Part shown: positions 25,673 to 34,422 of the stretch, piece after piece
Layout: every line of letters begins with the position of its first letter
Numbering within the stretch: position 1 is the stretch's first letter
Assembly: GCA_963758335.1 (NCBI GenBank)
Contig: CAVWVF010000001.1
Span: 744,001 to 808,000 of the forward strand
Direction of reading: 5' to 3'
DNA from: Roseiarcus sp963758335
GTDB lineage: Bacteria; Pseudomonadota; Alphaproteobacteria; Rhizobiales; Beijerinckiaceae
Length of the DNA stretch: 64,000 bases
Translations under genes and position numbers: made by a program
The notes under the pieces: generated by a model
What the model was told of the DNA's origin: nothing
Seen by the model: only the letters and a program-made list of their open reading frames with translations
Databases searched by the model: none

Positions 25673-26246
25673 ATGCTCACTCGCGCCAGCCTCTACAGTC
25701 TCGAGACCTACGCGAGCGTGCGGAAGGAATTCCGCGCCAAAGTCATCGCCCACAAGAAGGCGAGGGCGGTCGAACTCGGCGCACGCCTCGATCCAATTCG
25801 AGGACCGGCTAACCATGCAGTATCAGGTTCAGGAGATGCTGCGGCTCGAGCGCATCTTCGAACCGGAGCTCATCCAGGAAGAGCTCGACGTCTACAATCC
25901 GCTGATCCCCGACGGGTCGAACTGGAAAGCGACCCTGATGTTCGAATACCCCGACCCCGAGGAACGCCGGGAGGCGCTCGTCCGCCTCGGCGGGGTCGAG
26001 AAGGCGACCTACGTCCAGATCGCCGACTTCGCCCGCGTTGCGCCGTTCGCCAACGAGGATTTCGATCGCACGACGAAAGACAAGACTTCGGCGGTGCACT
26101 TCCTGCGCTTCGAGTTGACGCCGGAGATGGTCGCGGCGGCGAAGACGGGCGCGCCGATCCGCGTCGGCGTCGACCATCCGCACTACAAGGCGGAGACCAC
26201 GCTCTCGCAGCCCACGCGCGAGTCGCTGGCGATGGATTTGCAGTAG
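25673..26246 (+). pseudogene. DUF3501 family protein, frameshifted
   Basis: The N-terminus MLTRASLYSLETYASVRKEF...HKKARAVELGA runs in one frame, and after a shift near 25790 SIQFEDRLTMQYQVQEMLR, YNPLIPDGSNWKATLM and KTSAVHFLRFELTPEM follow in the next. About 190 residues when joined. DUF3501 proteins accompany rubrerythrin and Fe-S proteins; their function is unknown. Ends in TAG. Confidence 0.82.
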
Positions 26247-26324
26247 CGGGCCGCGGCGGGATCCCCTGCTTTCAGGGAAAAGAACAGTGAATGCGTCGTC
26301 TTTTGCCCCGATCGGCGAAAATGC

Positions 26325-26460
26325 GTCCCAAAAAGATGGGGGATTTGAGGACGTTGCGCGTAAATTCCCTACGCGCAGGAACAGGGAATTTTTTTATGCG
26401 TATCAGGGAATTCGGTTTCCCTGTTCGGGCGAAAACAGGGAGCTTTCCGGGCGAATCCCA
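26325..26460. repeat. ACAGGGAATT-type repeat cluster 2
   Basis: Copies on both strands: AAATTCCCTACG, GGAACAGGGAATTTTT, ATCAGGGAATTCGG, TTTCCCTGTTCGG and AAAACAGGGAGCTTTCC, spaced 20-30 bp. Shares CAGGGAATTCGG with cluster 3 at 55890. Lies between two pseudogenes. Confidence 0.75.
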
Positions 26461-26577
26461 AGAGGTCTTAAAAACGCGGCCCATCGGCCCCAGGATGCCC
26501 GTCTTGCGACGGGGCATGGACCCCGATGGTCAGCCGGTCCTATGCTGGCCCCGGGGAGCCGGAACAGGAGCGGGGTC

Positions 26578-26762
26578 ATGCTCGACCCACATCGGTCTCG
26601 CCGTCGCCGACATGGACCGCTCGAAAGGCCTTCTACGCGGCGGCGCTGAAGCCGCTCGGGCTCGGCCTCGTCATGGAGGTGACGGCGGCGGAGACGGGCG
26701 GCGAGGCGCACGCCGGCTTCGGCGCCGAGGGCAAGCCTTCCTCGGCGCTCGGGGAGTCGTAG
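26578..26762 (+). pseudogene. VOC/glyoxalase family protein, N-terminal remnant
   Basis: MLD..HIGLAVADMDRSK then, after shifts, AFYAAALKPLGLGLVMEVT and GGEAHAGFGAEGKP. This is the first beta-alpha module of a vicinal-oxygen-chelate protein with its metal-ligand His in HIGLAV. Two frameshifts and loss of the C-terminal half. Its end runs into the tail of the marR gene on the other strand. Confidence 0.7.
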
Positions 26763-27109
26763 TCGACAACCCCGCCCGTCAGGACTTCTAGCACGTGCAT
26801 GACGCGCCGGCGGCCCTTCGGGGTCAGGAACATGATCTTCCGACGCCGCTCGTGCGGGTCCTCGATGGCCTCAACAAGGTCAAGCCCGGGATCACCGAGA
26901 CGATGCCATTTGGACAGCGCCGCGATGTTCCGCGAGCAGGACGATTGCGACATGCCAACCGTGTCCGCGAGGTCAGCCATGGTCAGACCAGGGCGCAGAG
27001 CCACAGCCAGAAACGCCTGAACCTGTTGAGTCGGCATGTCGATCTCGTCGCCTCGTATTGCATCAATGGCCTTCATCAAGCCGTGAATCTCTTTGCTGTA
27101 AGCGCCCAT
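26633..27109 (-). CDS. MarR family transcriptional regulator
   Basis: 158 residues from ATG at 27109, chosen for GGAG nine bases upstream. The winged helix is recognisable: MPTQQVQAFLAVALRPGLTM, ADLADTVGMSQSSCSRNIAAL (recognition helix) and HERRRKIMFLTPKGRRRVMH (wing). The last 40 residues overlap the VOC remnant in antisense and are probably not original; the ancestral stop seems to be lost through a deletion joining the two genes. Target unknown. Confidence 0.75.
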   Translation of the reverse strand: MGAYSKEIHGLMKAIDAIRGDEIDMPTQQVQAFLAVALRPGLTMADLADTVGMSQSSCSRNIAALSKWHRLGDPGLDLVEAIEDPHERRRKIMFLTPKGRRRVMHVLEVLTGGVVDYDSPSAEEGLPSAPKPACASPPVSAAVTSMTRPSPSGFSAAA

Positions 27110-27179
27110 GTAGTTAGCTCCCCAGATGTCAGATGGCAATTCCGTCAGCCGTGCGCTCCATGGCCCAAACGTTGGGCCA

Positions 27180-29999
27180 CTAGCGCTTCTTCGCGGCCGC
27201 CTTCGGCTTTGCCTCGGCCGGCGCGCTCTTCGCCGTCGCTTTCTTGGCCGGCACCTTCCTGGCCGGCGCTTTCGCGGTCGCGGTTTTCGCGGGCGCCTTC
27301 GCCCTCGCCGCCGGCCTGCCCTCGCGCTCGGCGAGCAGTTCCAGCGCCTCGCTCAGCGTGACAAAGTCCGGCGGGTCCGACTTGGGGATGGTCGCGTTGA
27401 CCTTGCCCCAGTTGACGTAAGGCCCGTAGCGGCCGTCGCGCACGGTGATCGGCCCGCCCTGGGGATGCTGGCCGAGCAGGCGCCCGGAGACGCCGCCGCC
27501 GGCGGCCTTCGCCTTGATGAGCGCGAGAGCGTCGTCGAGGTTGAGGCTCGCCGGATCCGTCCCGCGCGGGAGGGTTGCGTTGATCTTGCCGTGGCTGACG
27601 TAAGCCCCGAACCGGCCCTGCTTGACGCTGACCGGGCCGCCCTCGGGATGGTCGCCGAGGACGCGGCCCGCCCCGCCGCCGAAGCGCGAGCCGCCGGCGC
27701 CGCTCTCCTTGGCGACGACGAGGTCGATCGCACGGTTGGCGCCGATTTCGAGGACGTCGTCGTCGCGGCCGAGATTGGCGTAGGTCTTGCCGTGCTGCAC
27801 ATAGGCGCCGTAGCGGCCGATGCCGGCCAGGATCGGCTCGCCAGACGTCGGATGGCGCGCAACCTCGCGCGGCAGCGAGAGGAGCGCAAGCGCCTTCTCG
27901 AGCGTCGCGTCCTCGGGCTTGAGACCGCGCGCCAGCGAGGAGCGCTTCGGCTTGTCGCCCTCGCCTTGCTGCACGTAATCGCCGAAGCGGCCGCTGCGCA
28001 GCGTGATTTCCTCGCCCGACTCCGGGTCTTCGCCGAGGACCCGCACGCCTGGACGATCGCCCTCGCCGTTTTCAGCCCCGCTTGGCGAGAGCACGCGGGT
28101 GTACTTGCACTCGGGATAGTTCGAGCAGCCGATGAAAGCGCCGAACTTGCCGAGCTTCAGCGACAATTGCCCCTTGCCGCAGACGGGGCAGAGGCGGGGA
28201 TCGACGCCGTCGCCGCGGTCCGGAAAGACGTGCGGTCCGAGCAGCTCGTTGAGGCTGTCGAGCACTTGGCCGGTGCGGAGGTCCTTGATGTCGCCGACCG
28301 CGCCGGAAAAGTCGTTCCAGAAGTCGCGTAGGAGCTCCTTCCAGTCGATCTCGCTGTTCGACACCTGGTCGAGCTTCTCCTCGAGGTCGGCGGTGAAGTC
28401 GTAGCCGACATATTTGGCGAAGAAGGATTCGAGGAAGGCCGTCACCAGCCGGCCCTTGTCCTCGGGGATGAGCCGCTTCTTCTCGAGCCGCACGTAGTCG
28501 CGGTCGCGCAGGACGGCGATGGTCGAGGCGTAGGTCGAGGGACGGCCGATGCCGAGCTCCTCCATCCTTTTCACCAGGGTCGCCTCGGTGTAGCGCGGCG
28601 GCGGCTCGGTGAAATGCTGGCTCGCCTCGATCCGCTCCTTGGTCAGCCTCTCGCCTTGGCGCATCGGCGGCAGGCGGCTCGACTCCTCGTCCTCCTCGTC
28701 GTCGCGGCCCTCCTGATAGAGGGCGAGGAAGCCGGGGAAGCGCACGACCTGGCCGCTGGCGCGGAAGTCGAGTTTTCGCTGAGCCGCTTCGGCGAGGATG
28801 TCGACTGTCGTGCGCTCGAGTTCGGCGCTCTCCATCTGGCAGGCGATGGTGCGCGTCCAGATGAGCTCGTAGAGCTTGGCCTGCTCGGGCTCGAGATGGC
28901 GGGCGACGTCGCGCGGGCGGCGCGTCATGTCGGTCGGGCGGATCGCCTCGTGCGCCTCCTGGGCGTTCTTGGCCTTGGCGGTATATTTGCGCGGCGCGCT
29001 CGGCACGTAGTCGTCGCCGAAGTCCTTGCCGATCACGCGGCGCGCCGCCGACACCGCCTCGGGCGCGAGGTCGACGCCGTCGGTGCGCATATAGGTGATG
29101 AGCCCGACCGCGCCGTCGCCGATGTCGACGCCCTCGTAGAGGCGCTGGGCGATCTGCATGGTGCGGGCCGGCGCGAGGCCGAGCTTGCGCGAAGCCTCCT
29201 GCTGCAAGGTGGAAGTGGTGAAGGGCGGGTAGGGGTGGCGCCGGACGGGCTTCGATTCGACCGCCGCGACCGAGAATTTCGCCTTCTCGAGCGCCTCCCT
29301 GAAGGCTTCCGCCTCGGCCCCCGAGCCGACGTCGAGCCGGCCGATCTTCTTGCCGTCCGCGCCGACGAGACGCGCGGCGAACGGCGCGTCGGCCGCGCTC
29401 CTCAGGTGGGCGACGATCGACCAGTATTCGCGCGCGACGAACTTTTCGATCTCAAGCTCGCGGTCGCAGACGATCCTGAGCGCGACCGACTGGACGCGTC
29501 CCGCCGAGCGTGCGCCGGGAAGCTTTCGCCAGAGGACCGGAGAGAGCGTGAAGCCGACCAGATAATCGAGGGCGCGGCGGGCGCGGTAGGCGTCGACCAG
29601 AGCCTCGTCGATCTCGCGCGGATGGCGCATCGCCTCCTGGACCGCGTCCTTGGTGACCGCGTTGAACACCACGCGGTCGACGCGCTTGTCCCTGAGAAGC
29701 TTCTTGCCCTTGAGAATCTCGTGCACGTGCCAGGAGATCGCCTCGCCCTCGCGATCCGGGTCGGTCGCGAGGATGACCCGGTCCGCGTTCCTGACGGCGC
29801 CGCCGATTTCGCTGAGCCGCTTGGCCGACTTGGCGCCAATCTCCCAGCGCATGGCGAAGTCGTTGTCCGGATCGACCGAGCCGTCCTTCTCGACCAGATC
29901 GCGCACATGGCCGAAGGAGGCGTAAACGCCGTAGTCCTTGCCGAGATACTTGTTGATGGTCTTCGCCTTAGCGGGCAACTCGACGATCACGACTTTCAT
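27180..29999 (-). CDS. topA: DNA topoisomerase I
   Basis: 939-residue type IA topoisomerase relaxing negative supercoils. The Toprim domain begins MKVVIVELPAKAKTINKYLG (usual VESPAKA; here S is replaced by L) and holds ATDPDREGEAISWHV. The catalytic tyrosine lies in VGLITYMRTDGVDL. CPVCGKGQLSLKLGKFGAFIG and CSNYPECKYTR form a zinc finger, followed by four GRFGDYVQ/GRYGAYVQ-type C-terminal repeats and a Lys/Ala-rich tail. Complete, ending in TAG. Confidence 0.96.
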   Translation of the reverse strand: MKVVIVELPAKAKTINKYLGKDYGVYASFGHVRDLVEKDGSVDPDNDFAMRWEIGAKSAKRLSEIGGAVRNADRVILATDPDREGEAISWHVHEILKGKKLLRDKRVDRVVFNAVTKDAVQEAMRHPREIDEALVDAYRARRALDYLVGFTLSPVLWRKLPGARSAGRVQSVALRIVCDRELEIEKFVAREYWSIVAHLRSAADAPFAARLVGADGKKIGRLDVGSGAEAEAFREALEKAKFSVAAVESKPVRRHPYPPFTTSTLQQEASRKLGLAPARTMQIAQRLYEGVDIGDGAVGLITYMRTDGVDLAPEAVSAARRVIGKDFGDDYVPSAPRKYTAKAKNAQEAHEAIRPTDMTRRPRDVARHLEPEQAKLYELIWTRTIACQMESAELERTTVDILAEAAQRKLDFRASGQVVRFPGFLALYQEGRDDEEDEESSRLPPMRQGERLTKERIEASQHFTEPPPRYTEATLVKRMEELGIGRPSTYASTIAVLRDRDYVRLEKKRLIPEDKGRLVTAFLESFFAKYVGYDFTADLEEKLDQVSNSEIDWKELLRDFWNDFSGAVGDIKDLRTGQVLDSLNELLGPHVFPDRGDGVDPRLCPVCGKGQLSLKLGKFGAFIGCSNYPECKYTRVLSPSGAENGEGDRPGVRVLGEDPESGEEITLRSGRFGDYVQQGEGDKPKRSSLARGLKPEDATLEKALALLSLPREVARHPTSGEPILAGIGRYGAYVQHGKTYANLGRDDDVLEIGANRAIDLVVAKESGAGGSRFGGGAGRVLGDHPEGGPVSVKQGRFGAYVSHGKINATLPRGTDPASLNLDDALALIKAKAAGGGVSGRLLGQHPQGGPITVRDGRYGPYVNWGKVNATIPKSDPPDFVTLSEALELLAEREGRPAARAKAPAKTATAKAPARKVPAKKATAKSAPAEAKPKAAAKKR

Positions 30000-30309
30000 T
30001 CAACATTGATCCTTGATCGGCTCGACGAGCCTCTATTTGTGCGCAGCCGAAACGCTTTGATTCGAGGAGGGCGTCAGGCCAATCGGGCGGGGGATATGGA
30101 GAGGCGAAAGCCGCCTGTCAAATCGGCGGCGCGGTGAACAGCCATTCTCTTTGGCGGGCTAAGGATCTTGGGGAGGCCGCCTGTCAAACGAGGAGCGCGC
30201 CCGTCGCCCGCGCCATCTTGGTGATGGCGGTTTAACCGATTGCATCCTCGACCAGAATTGTAGTAACGTTGCTACAGATGCTCTGGGAAGCCCGTCTCGG
30301 GAAGCCGCC
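30000..30309. other. 310-bp intergenic stretch
   Basis: Divergent spacer between topA and the vapB remnant. It contains an imperfect CGCCTGTCAAATCGGCGGCG / CGCCTGTCAAACG repeat pair (30109 and 30178) but no gene I can support. Confidence 0.5.
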
Positions 30310-30567
30310 ATGCCCATCACCACTTTGTCCAGCCGCGAGTTCAACCAGGATACGGGCCGCGCCAAGAAGGCGTCGAAGAACGGTCCGGTGTTCATCACCG
30401 ATCGGGGCAGGCCTGCGCATGTCCTGCTCACCATCGAGGAATATTAGCGCCTGACCGCAGGATCGCGCGACATTATCGAAAGCCTGGGCCTGCCTCCCGG
30501 GGTCGAAGACATCGAACTGGAAATTCCGTCGATGCGAGTGCTGGCAAGACAGCCGGATCTCGGCTGA
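30310..30567 (+). pseudogene. Phd/YefM-type antitoxin with in-frame amber codon
   Basis: MPITTLSSREFNQDTGRAKK, NGPVFITDRGRPAHVLLTIE and EY form the DNA-binding half of a Phd/YefM antitoxin. Codon 46 is TAG (30445-30447), where relatives have a polar residue before RLT. The frame then continues cleanly through ESLGLPPGVEDIELEIPSM to a TGA overlapping the toxin ATG. The lost part is the toxin-neutralising tail. No other lesion is present. Confidence 0.85.
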
Positions 30568-30992
30568 TGTTCCTGCTCGACACCAATGTGATTTCCGAGC
30601 TGAGGAAGGCGAGGGTTGGCAAGGCCGACCGGCACTTGTCGGCGTGGGCTCGGACGGCGCCCGCCGGGAGCCTCTTCTTGTCGGCCATCGTCATTCAGGA
30701 GTTGCAGATCGGCGTGCTGCTCGCCGAACGACGCGACCCGACCAGAGGAGCCGTCCTCCGCTCGTGGCTGGAAGACCATGTCCTTGTCGATTTTTCCGAT
30801 CGCATCCTGCCGATCGACACTGTCGTCGCGCGCCGCAGCGCCGCGCTGCATGTTCCCGATCCGCCGCTGATCCGCGACGCGCTGATTGCGGCGACCGCCC
30901 TGGTTCACGGCATGGTCACCCGCAACGTGTCCGATTTCGAGCCGACCGGCGTGCGGATCCTCGATCCCTGGAGCGGAGTCGCTCGGCCATAG
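30567..30992 (+). CDS. vapC: VapC/FitB-type PIN-domain toxin
   Basis: 141-residue PIN nuclease, probably cutting tRNA or rRNA. Acidic active site: MFLLDTNVISE (Asp5), VIQELQIGV (Glu), LIRDALIAATA (Asp) and TRNVSDFEPTGV (Asp). The frame is intact and the start overlaps the antitoxin stop by one base (TGATG). With the antitoxin cut to 45 residues, this toxin would be unprotected unless the stop is read through or another antitoxin acts. Confidence 0.9.
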   Translation: MFLLDTNVISELRKARVGKADRHLSAWARTAPAGSLFLSAIVIQELQIGVLLAERRDPTRGAVLRSWLEDHVLVDFSDRILPIDTVVARRSAALHVPDPPLIRDALIAATALVHGMVTRNVSDFEPTGVRILDPWSGVARP

Positions 30993-31026
30993 AGCCGGCC
31001 GGCGGCGAGGAGCGCGTCGGCAACGA

Positions 31027-31215
31027 TCACGCTTCCCCGCTCAGATCGTCATAGAAGGCTTTATCGGCTTCGACGCTCGCCGGGGGCGGCTTGGCGATTC
31101 GGTCCTGGAGCGGCCGCAGGCGCGCGGCGAGCGTGCGCCCTCGATGGCCGACTTCCTCCCCGGACGTCATCGCCCGTTGGCCGGCAATCGGAGACTTCGG
31201 GCGCTTTGGTTTCAT
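31027..31215 (-). CDS. small hypothetical protein with antitoxin-like tail
   Basis: 62 residues, MKPKRPKSPIAGQRAMTSGE to a C-terminus ASVEADKAFYDDLSGEA. The KAF(Y/F)DDLSGE ending resembles the tail of VapB-type antitoxins that contacts VapC. No DNA-binding motif is seen and it is convergent with vapC, so any link to that toxin is speculation. Confidence 0.4.
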   Translation of the reverse strand: MKPKRPKSPIAGQRAMTSGEEVGHRGRTLAARLRPLQDRIAKPPPASVEADKAFYDDLSGEA

Positions 31216-31330
31216 AGCCTGCGCAACGTAGGTTCGTTTGCATGATGTCGCAATCCTGGCCGTTCGGAATTGCCTGCCTCGGCGCGGGCGTGCGACAATG
31301 CGCCTTCTCACTTGAACCCACGAGGTCGTC

Positions 31331-32188
31331 ATGGCCCTCCCCCCGTCCCGCGAGACTCCGGTCTGGCTCGTCACCGGCTGCTCGACCGGCTTCGGCCGGC
31401 ACTTGGCGAAAATCCTCGTCGAGCGCGGCTATCGTGTGGTCGCGACGGCGCGCGATCCGGAAAAGCTCTCCGACATCGTCGCGAGGAACGCCGAGACCGC
31501 GCTGGCGGTGAAGCTCGACGTGACCCAGCAGGCCGAGATCGAGGCGGCGGTCGCGGAAGCGCGGCGCAGCTTCGGGCGCATCGACGTCCTCGTCAACAAT
31601 GCGGGCTACGGCTATCTGGCCGCGGTCGAGGAGGGCGACGACGCCGACATCCGCGCCATGTTCGAGACGAATTTTTTTGGCCTCGCCGCGATGACGCGGG
31701 CGGTCCTGCCGGTCATGCGGGCGCAAAAATCGGGCGCGATCGTCAACATCTCCTCGATGGGCGGCTTCATCGGCTTTCCGGGCTCCGGCTATGATGCGGC
31801 GACCAAGTTCGCTGTCGAGGGCCTGTCCGAATCGCTCGCCAAGGAGGTCGCGCCGTTCGGAATCAAGGTCGTCATTGTCGAGCCCGGCCCGTTTCGCACC
31901 GACTGGGCGGGCCGGTCCCTGAAGACGCCGAAGCGGCCGATCGGCGCCTACGAGGAGACGGCGATCGCCCGCCGCCGCCAGATCCGCGGCTACAGCGGCT
32001 CCCAGCCGGGCGATCCGGCCCGCGCCTCCGAGGCAATCATCGCGACGGTCGAGCGGGACCATCCGCCACTGAGGCTTCCGCTCGGCGGCTTCGCCTACGA
32101 CGCGATGGGCGCGGAGCTCGAGTCCTTGCGCAGGGAGCACGAAGGCCTGGAGGCGGTCGCGCGCGGGGCGGATTATCCAAGCCTCTAG
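31331..32188 (+). CDS. SDR family oxidoreductase
   Basis: 285 residues. Rossmann motif LVTGCSTGFGRHLAKIL (TGxxxGxG type), NNAGYGYLAAVEEGDD, the NISSMGGFIGFPGSGYDAAT segment with catalytic Ser and YxxxK (YDAATK), and VEPGPFRTDW. It belongs to the classical short-chain dehydrogenases that follow this 'GPFRTDWAGRSL' pattern, often annotated as oxidoreductases of unknown substrate. Complete. Ends TAG. Confidence 0.92.
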   Translation: MALPPSRETPVWLVTGCSTGFGRHLAKILVERGYRVVATARDPEKLSDIVARNAETALAVKLDVTQQAEIEAAVAEARRSFGRIDVLVNNAGYGYLAAVEEGDDADIRAMFETNFFGLAAMTRAVLPVMRAQKSGAIVNISSMGGFIGFPGSGYDAATKFAVEGLSESLAKEVAPFGIKVVIVEPGPFRTDWAGRSLKTPKRPIGAYEETAIARRRQIRGYSGSQPGDPARASEAIIATVERDHPPLRLPLGGFAYDAMGAELESLRREHEGLEAVARGADYPSL

Positions 32189-32250
32189 GGACTAAGGTGG
32201 ACGAACCGAGCTTTATTTGATCCATAACGACTCCACGAGATTCGGTTGAC

Positions 32251-33176
32251 ATGACTGAATTATTTAAAAAGCTATTAGACCAACCGTATTGGATCGTAGC
32301 GCTAATTCTTGGCTGCTTACTGGTTCTCGCGCCAGTGGTAACCGTGGACAAGGATTATCATTGGCAAACTCATTCTCCAAATACTTATATACCAACGGCA
32401 ATAGGAGCAATAGTTATCCTTGTTTCAATTGGAGAATTTGGATTTTCACTTCGACACGATTATCTAAATTCTGGCCTGAATTTTGCTAAAGTGAAAGAAG
32501 AAAATGGAGTGCTATCCACTTCTGTTAGTGGTTGTGTAATTCGTGTGGTTAATGGGGACATCATAGAGCACGCCCAATCTCCCGAAACAACTATTGTTCT
32601 GCCGTGCAACGAATATTTTGATGATGAGTGTGTATCGCAAGAAGCGCGCTCGGCGCATACGTATCGAGAGTTTTTGAAGGGCAGTCGAAGGAGTTTATCG
32701 CGCTTGCGAAGGCCGAATGCACTAAGAAGCTGGGACCGGGAGCCGATCAACAAAAGACTAAGACTAACGAGAACTCTGCAACGAGTTGTGGTGCCGGGCG
32801 CTGTATTTTACTATTGAAGCCTCTTGGGAGGGCAAACGCTGTTGGACTTGTGTCGACTACGACACAACGAGCAGGGGAGGGGCTCGAAGCCCGTGTCTCG
32901 TACCTTTTCGGGGGTATTCGTGAGCTCACATCGCAACTCGCAGACGAAAGACTGCGCCAAGTCGTTATGCCGGTACTAGGCGCGGGCCATGGGGGCATTG
33001 ATCCATCGATCGCACTGGTTGGACTCCTGTTGGCTATCGCTGAAGCGGCGCGCCACGGACGTGGCGGACAGCGTTTAAAGAAAGTCACGATTGTTGTTTT
33101 CAAGCGTGACGCGGCTAGTCCCGCGCAGGTCGATTGGGGGCTTGCTCGAAGAGCGCTGGCGCTTATAAGTTCTTGA
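32251..33176 (+). pseudogene. membrane-anchored macro-domain protein (Thoeris ThsA type II-like), frameshifted
   Basis: About 308 residues when joined. Two N-terminal membrane helices (WIVALILGCLLVLAPVVTV and IPTAIGAIVILVSIGEFGF) precede a macro domain with IRVVNGDIIEHAQSPETTIV, LPCNEYFDDEC, RSALGAYV, GLVSTTTQRAG and the nucleotide-loop VMPVLGAGHGGID. Two helices plus macro is the architecture of type II Thoeris effectors, which bind a TIR-made ADPR derivative. A one-base deletion near 32633 separates the halves. The first 600 bp are clearly AT-rich against the neighbours, indicating transfer. No TIR (ThsB) gene is in the window. Confidence 0.75.
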
Positions 33177-33227
33177 GTGTCAAGGACTTCTCTGAAAATG
33201 CGGACGTAGAAATAGCGAGAGCGCATC

Positions 33228-33653
33228 ATGGCCGATCCGCATAATCTTCAGCGCTTCGTCGACGCGCAGGCCCGCATCTATGAGGATGTCCGCGAGGAGC
33301 TTGAGAACGGACAGAAGGAGAGCCACTGGATGTGGTTCATCTTTCCGCAGATCGCGGGGCTGGGCAGGAGCTCCACGTCCGTCCGCTACGCCATCTCGTC
33401 GCTGGACGCGGCGAAGGCGTATCTCGCGCATCCCGTCCTCGGCCCTCGCTTGCGCGAATGCGCGAAGCTGGTCCTCGACGTCGAAGGGCGCACGGCGCGG
33501 GACATCTTCGGACCGGTCGACGAGATGAAATTCCGCTCGTCCATGACCCTCTTCATGCAGGCGGCGCCCGAGGAGCCGCTGTTTGCGGAGTGTCTCCAGA
33601 AGTTCTTCGGCGGCGAAGCCGATCCGGCGACACTCGACATCCTCGCGGTCTGA
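33228..33653 (+). CDS. DUF1810 family protein
   Basis: 141 residues with the family core NLQRFVDAQARIYEDVREEL, KESHWMWFIFPQIAGLG and MKFRSSMTLFMQAAPEEPLF. All-helical, cytosolic, function not established. It follows the macro gene by 52 bp but has normal GC content, so a functional link is uncertain. Intact. Confidence 0.92.
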   Translation: MADPHNLQRFVDAQARIYEDVREELENGQKESHWMWFIFPQIAGLGRSSTSVRYAISSLDAAKAYLAHPVLGPRLRECAKLVLDVEGRTARDIFGPVDEMKFRSSMTLFMQAAPEEPLFAECLQKFFGGEADPATLDILAV

Positions 33654-33723
33654 GACCCGTTGCTTTCGCAGGGCCATATTGCCTGCGTGACGCGCGTCCG
33701 CCTTCACTCTCTCGTAATCGCGT

Positions 33724-34413
33724 TCAACATCGCTCTCGCCGCCTCGACGGCCTCTCGGTGCCGCAGCCCGCGGCGGAGGCTCGCTTGGGCCGTCGGACGG
33801 CTCTCACCTTCCCGCTGCTTCCGCCTCCGCAGAAGAACGTTTCGCCGCCATCGGACTCGAGCCCCGACACGCCCGCTCCCGGCGGCATCTCGAGCCTCTC
33901 CAAAACCTCTCCCGAGCGAGGATCGACTCGCCTGAGTTCGCTCTCCTCGCCTTCCCACGTTCCGTGCCAAAGCTCCCCGTCGACCCAGGTGACCCCGGTG
34001 ACAAAGCGGTTGGACTCGATGGCACCGAGAATCGCCCCTGTTTCGGGATCGATTTTGTAGATCTTGCGCTCACGATACTGCCCCACCCAGAGCATCCCCT
34101 CGGCCCAGGCGAGCCCCGAGTCGCGGCCGCCGCCGGGCGCCGGGATCGTGGCGAGCACCCGGCCGGTGTTCGGATTGATCTTCTGGATGCGATCCTCGGC
34201 GAGCTGATAAAGGTGCTCTCCGTCGAAGGCCGTTCCGGCATGCGCGGCGACATCGATCGAGCGCGCTGTTTTCCCGCTCGCGGGATCGAAGGCGATGAGC
34301 CTGTCTCCGGTTGCAAACCAGACATGCCGACCGTCGAACGTGACCCCATCGACGCGGTCGGCGCCTGGAAAGGGTCCGTACTCGCTGAGGACTTCGGCTG
34401 CAGATCGTTTCAT
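33724..34413 (-). CDS. beta-propeller protein (SMP-30/Vgb-like)
   Basis: 229 residues built of repeated propeller blades: VDGVTFDGRHVWFATGDRLI, AGTAFDGEHLYQLAEDRIQK, SGLAWAEGMLWVGQYRERK and TGVTWVDGELWHGTWEGEES. Each blade ends with a DP.TG.. turn (FDPASGKT, INPNTGRV, IDPETGAI, VDPRSGEV). No signal peptide. The basic C-terminal tail after GGGSSGKV may be non-native. It lies 10 bp behind the HTH regulator and may form an operon with it. Ligand unknown. Confidence 0.78.
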   Translation of the reverse strand: MKRSAAEVLSEYGPFPGADRVDGVTFDGRHVWFATGDRLIAFDPASGKTARSIDVAAHAGTAFDGEHLYQLAEDRIQKINPNTGRVLATIPAPGGGRDSGLAWAEGMLWVGQYRERKIYKIDPETGAILGAIESNRFVTGVTWVDGELWHGTWEGEESELRRVDPRSGEVLERLEMPPGAGVSGLESDGGETFFCGGGSSGKVRAVRRPKRASAAGCGTERPSRRRERC

Positions 34414-34422
34414 GCTTCGATC

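Noticed and set aside
28614..30137. 507-residue plus ORF
   Set aside because: Antisense to topA.
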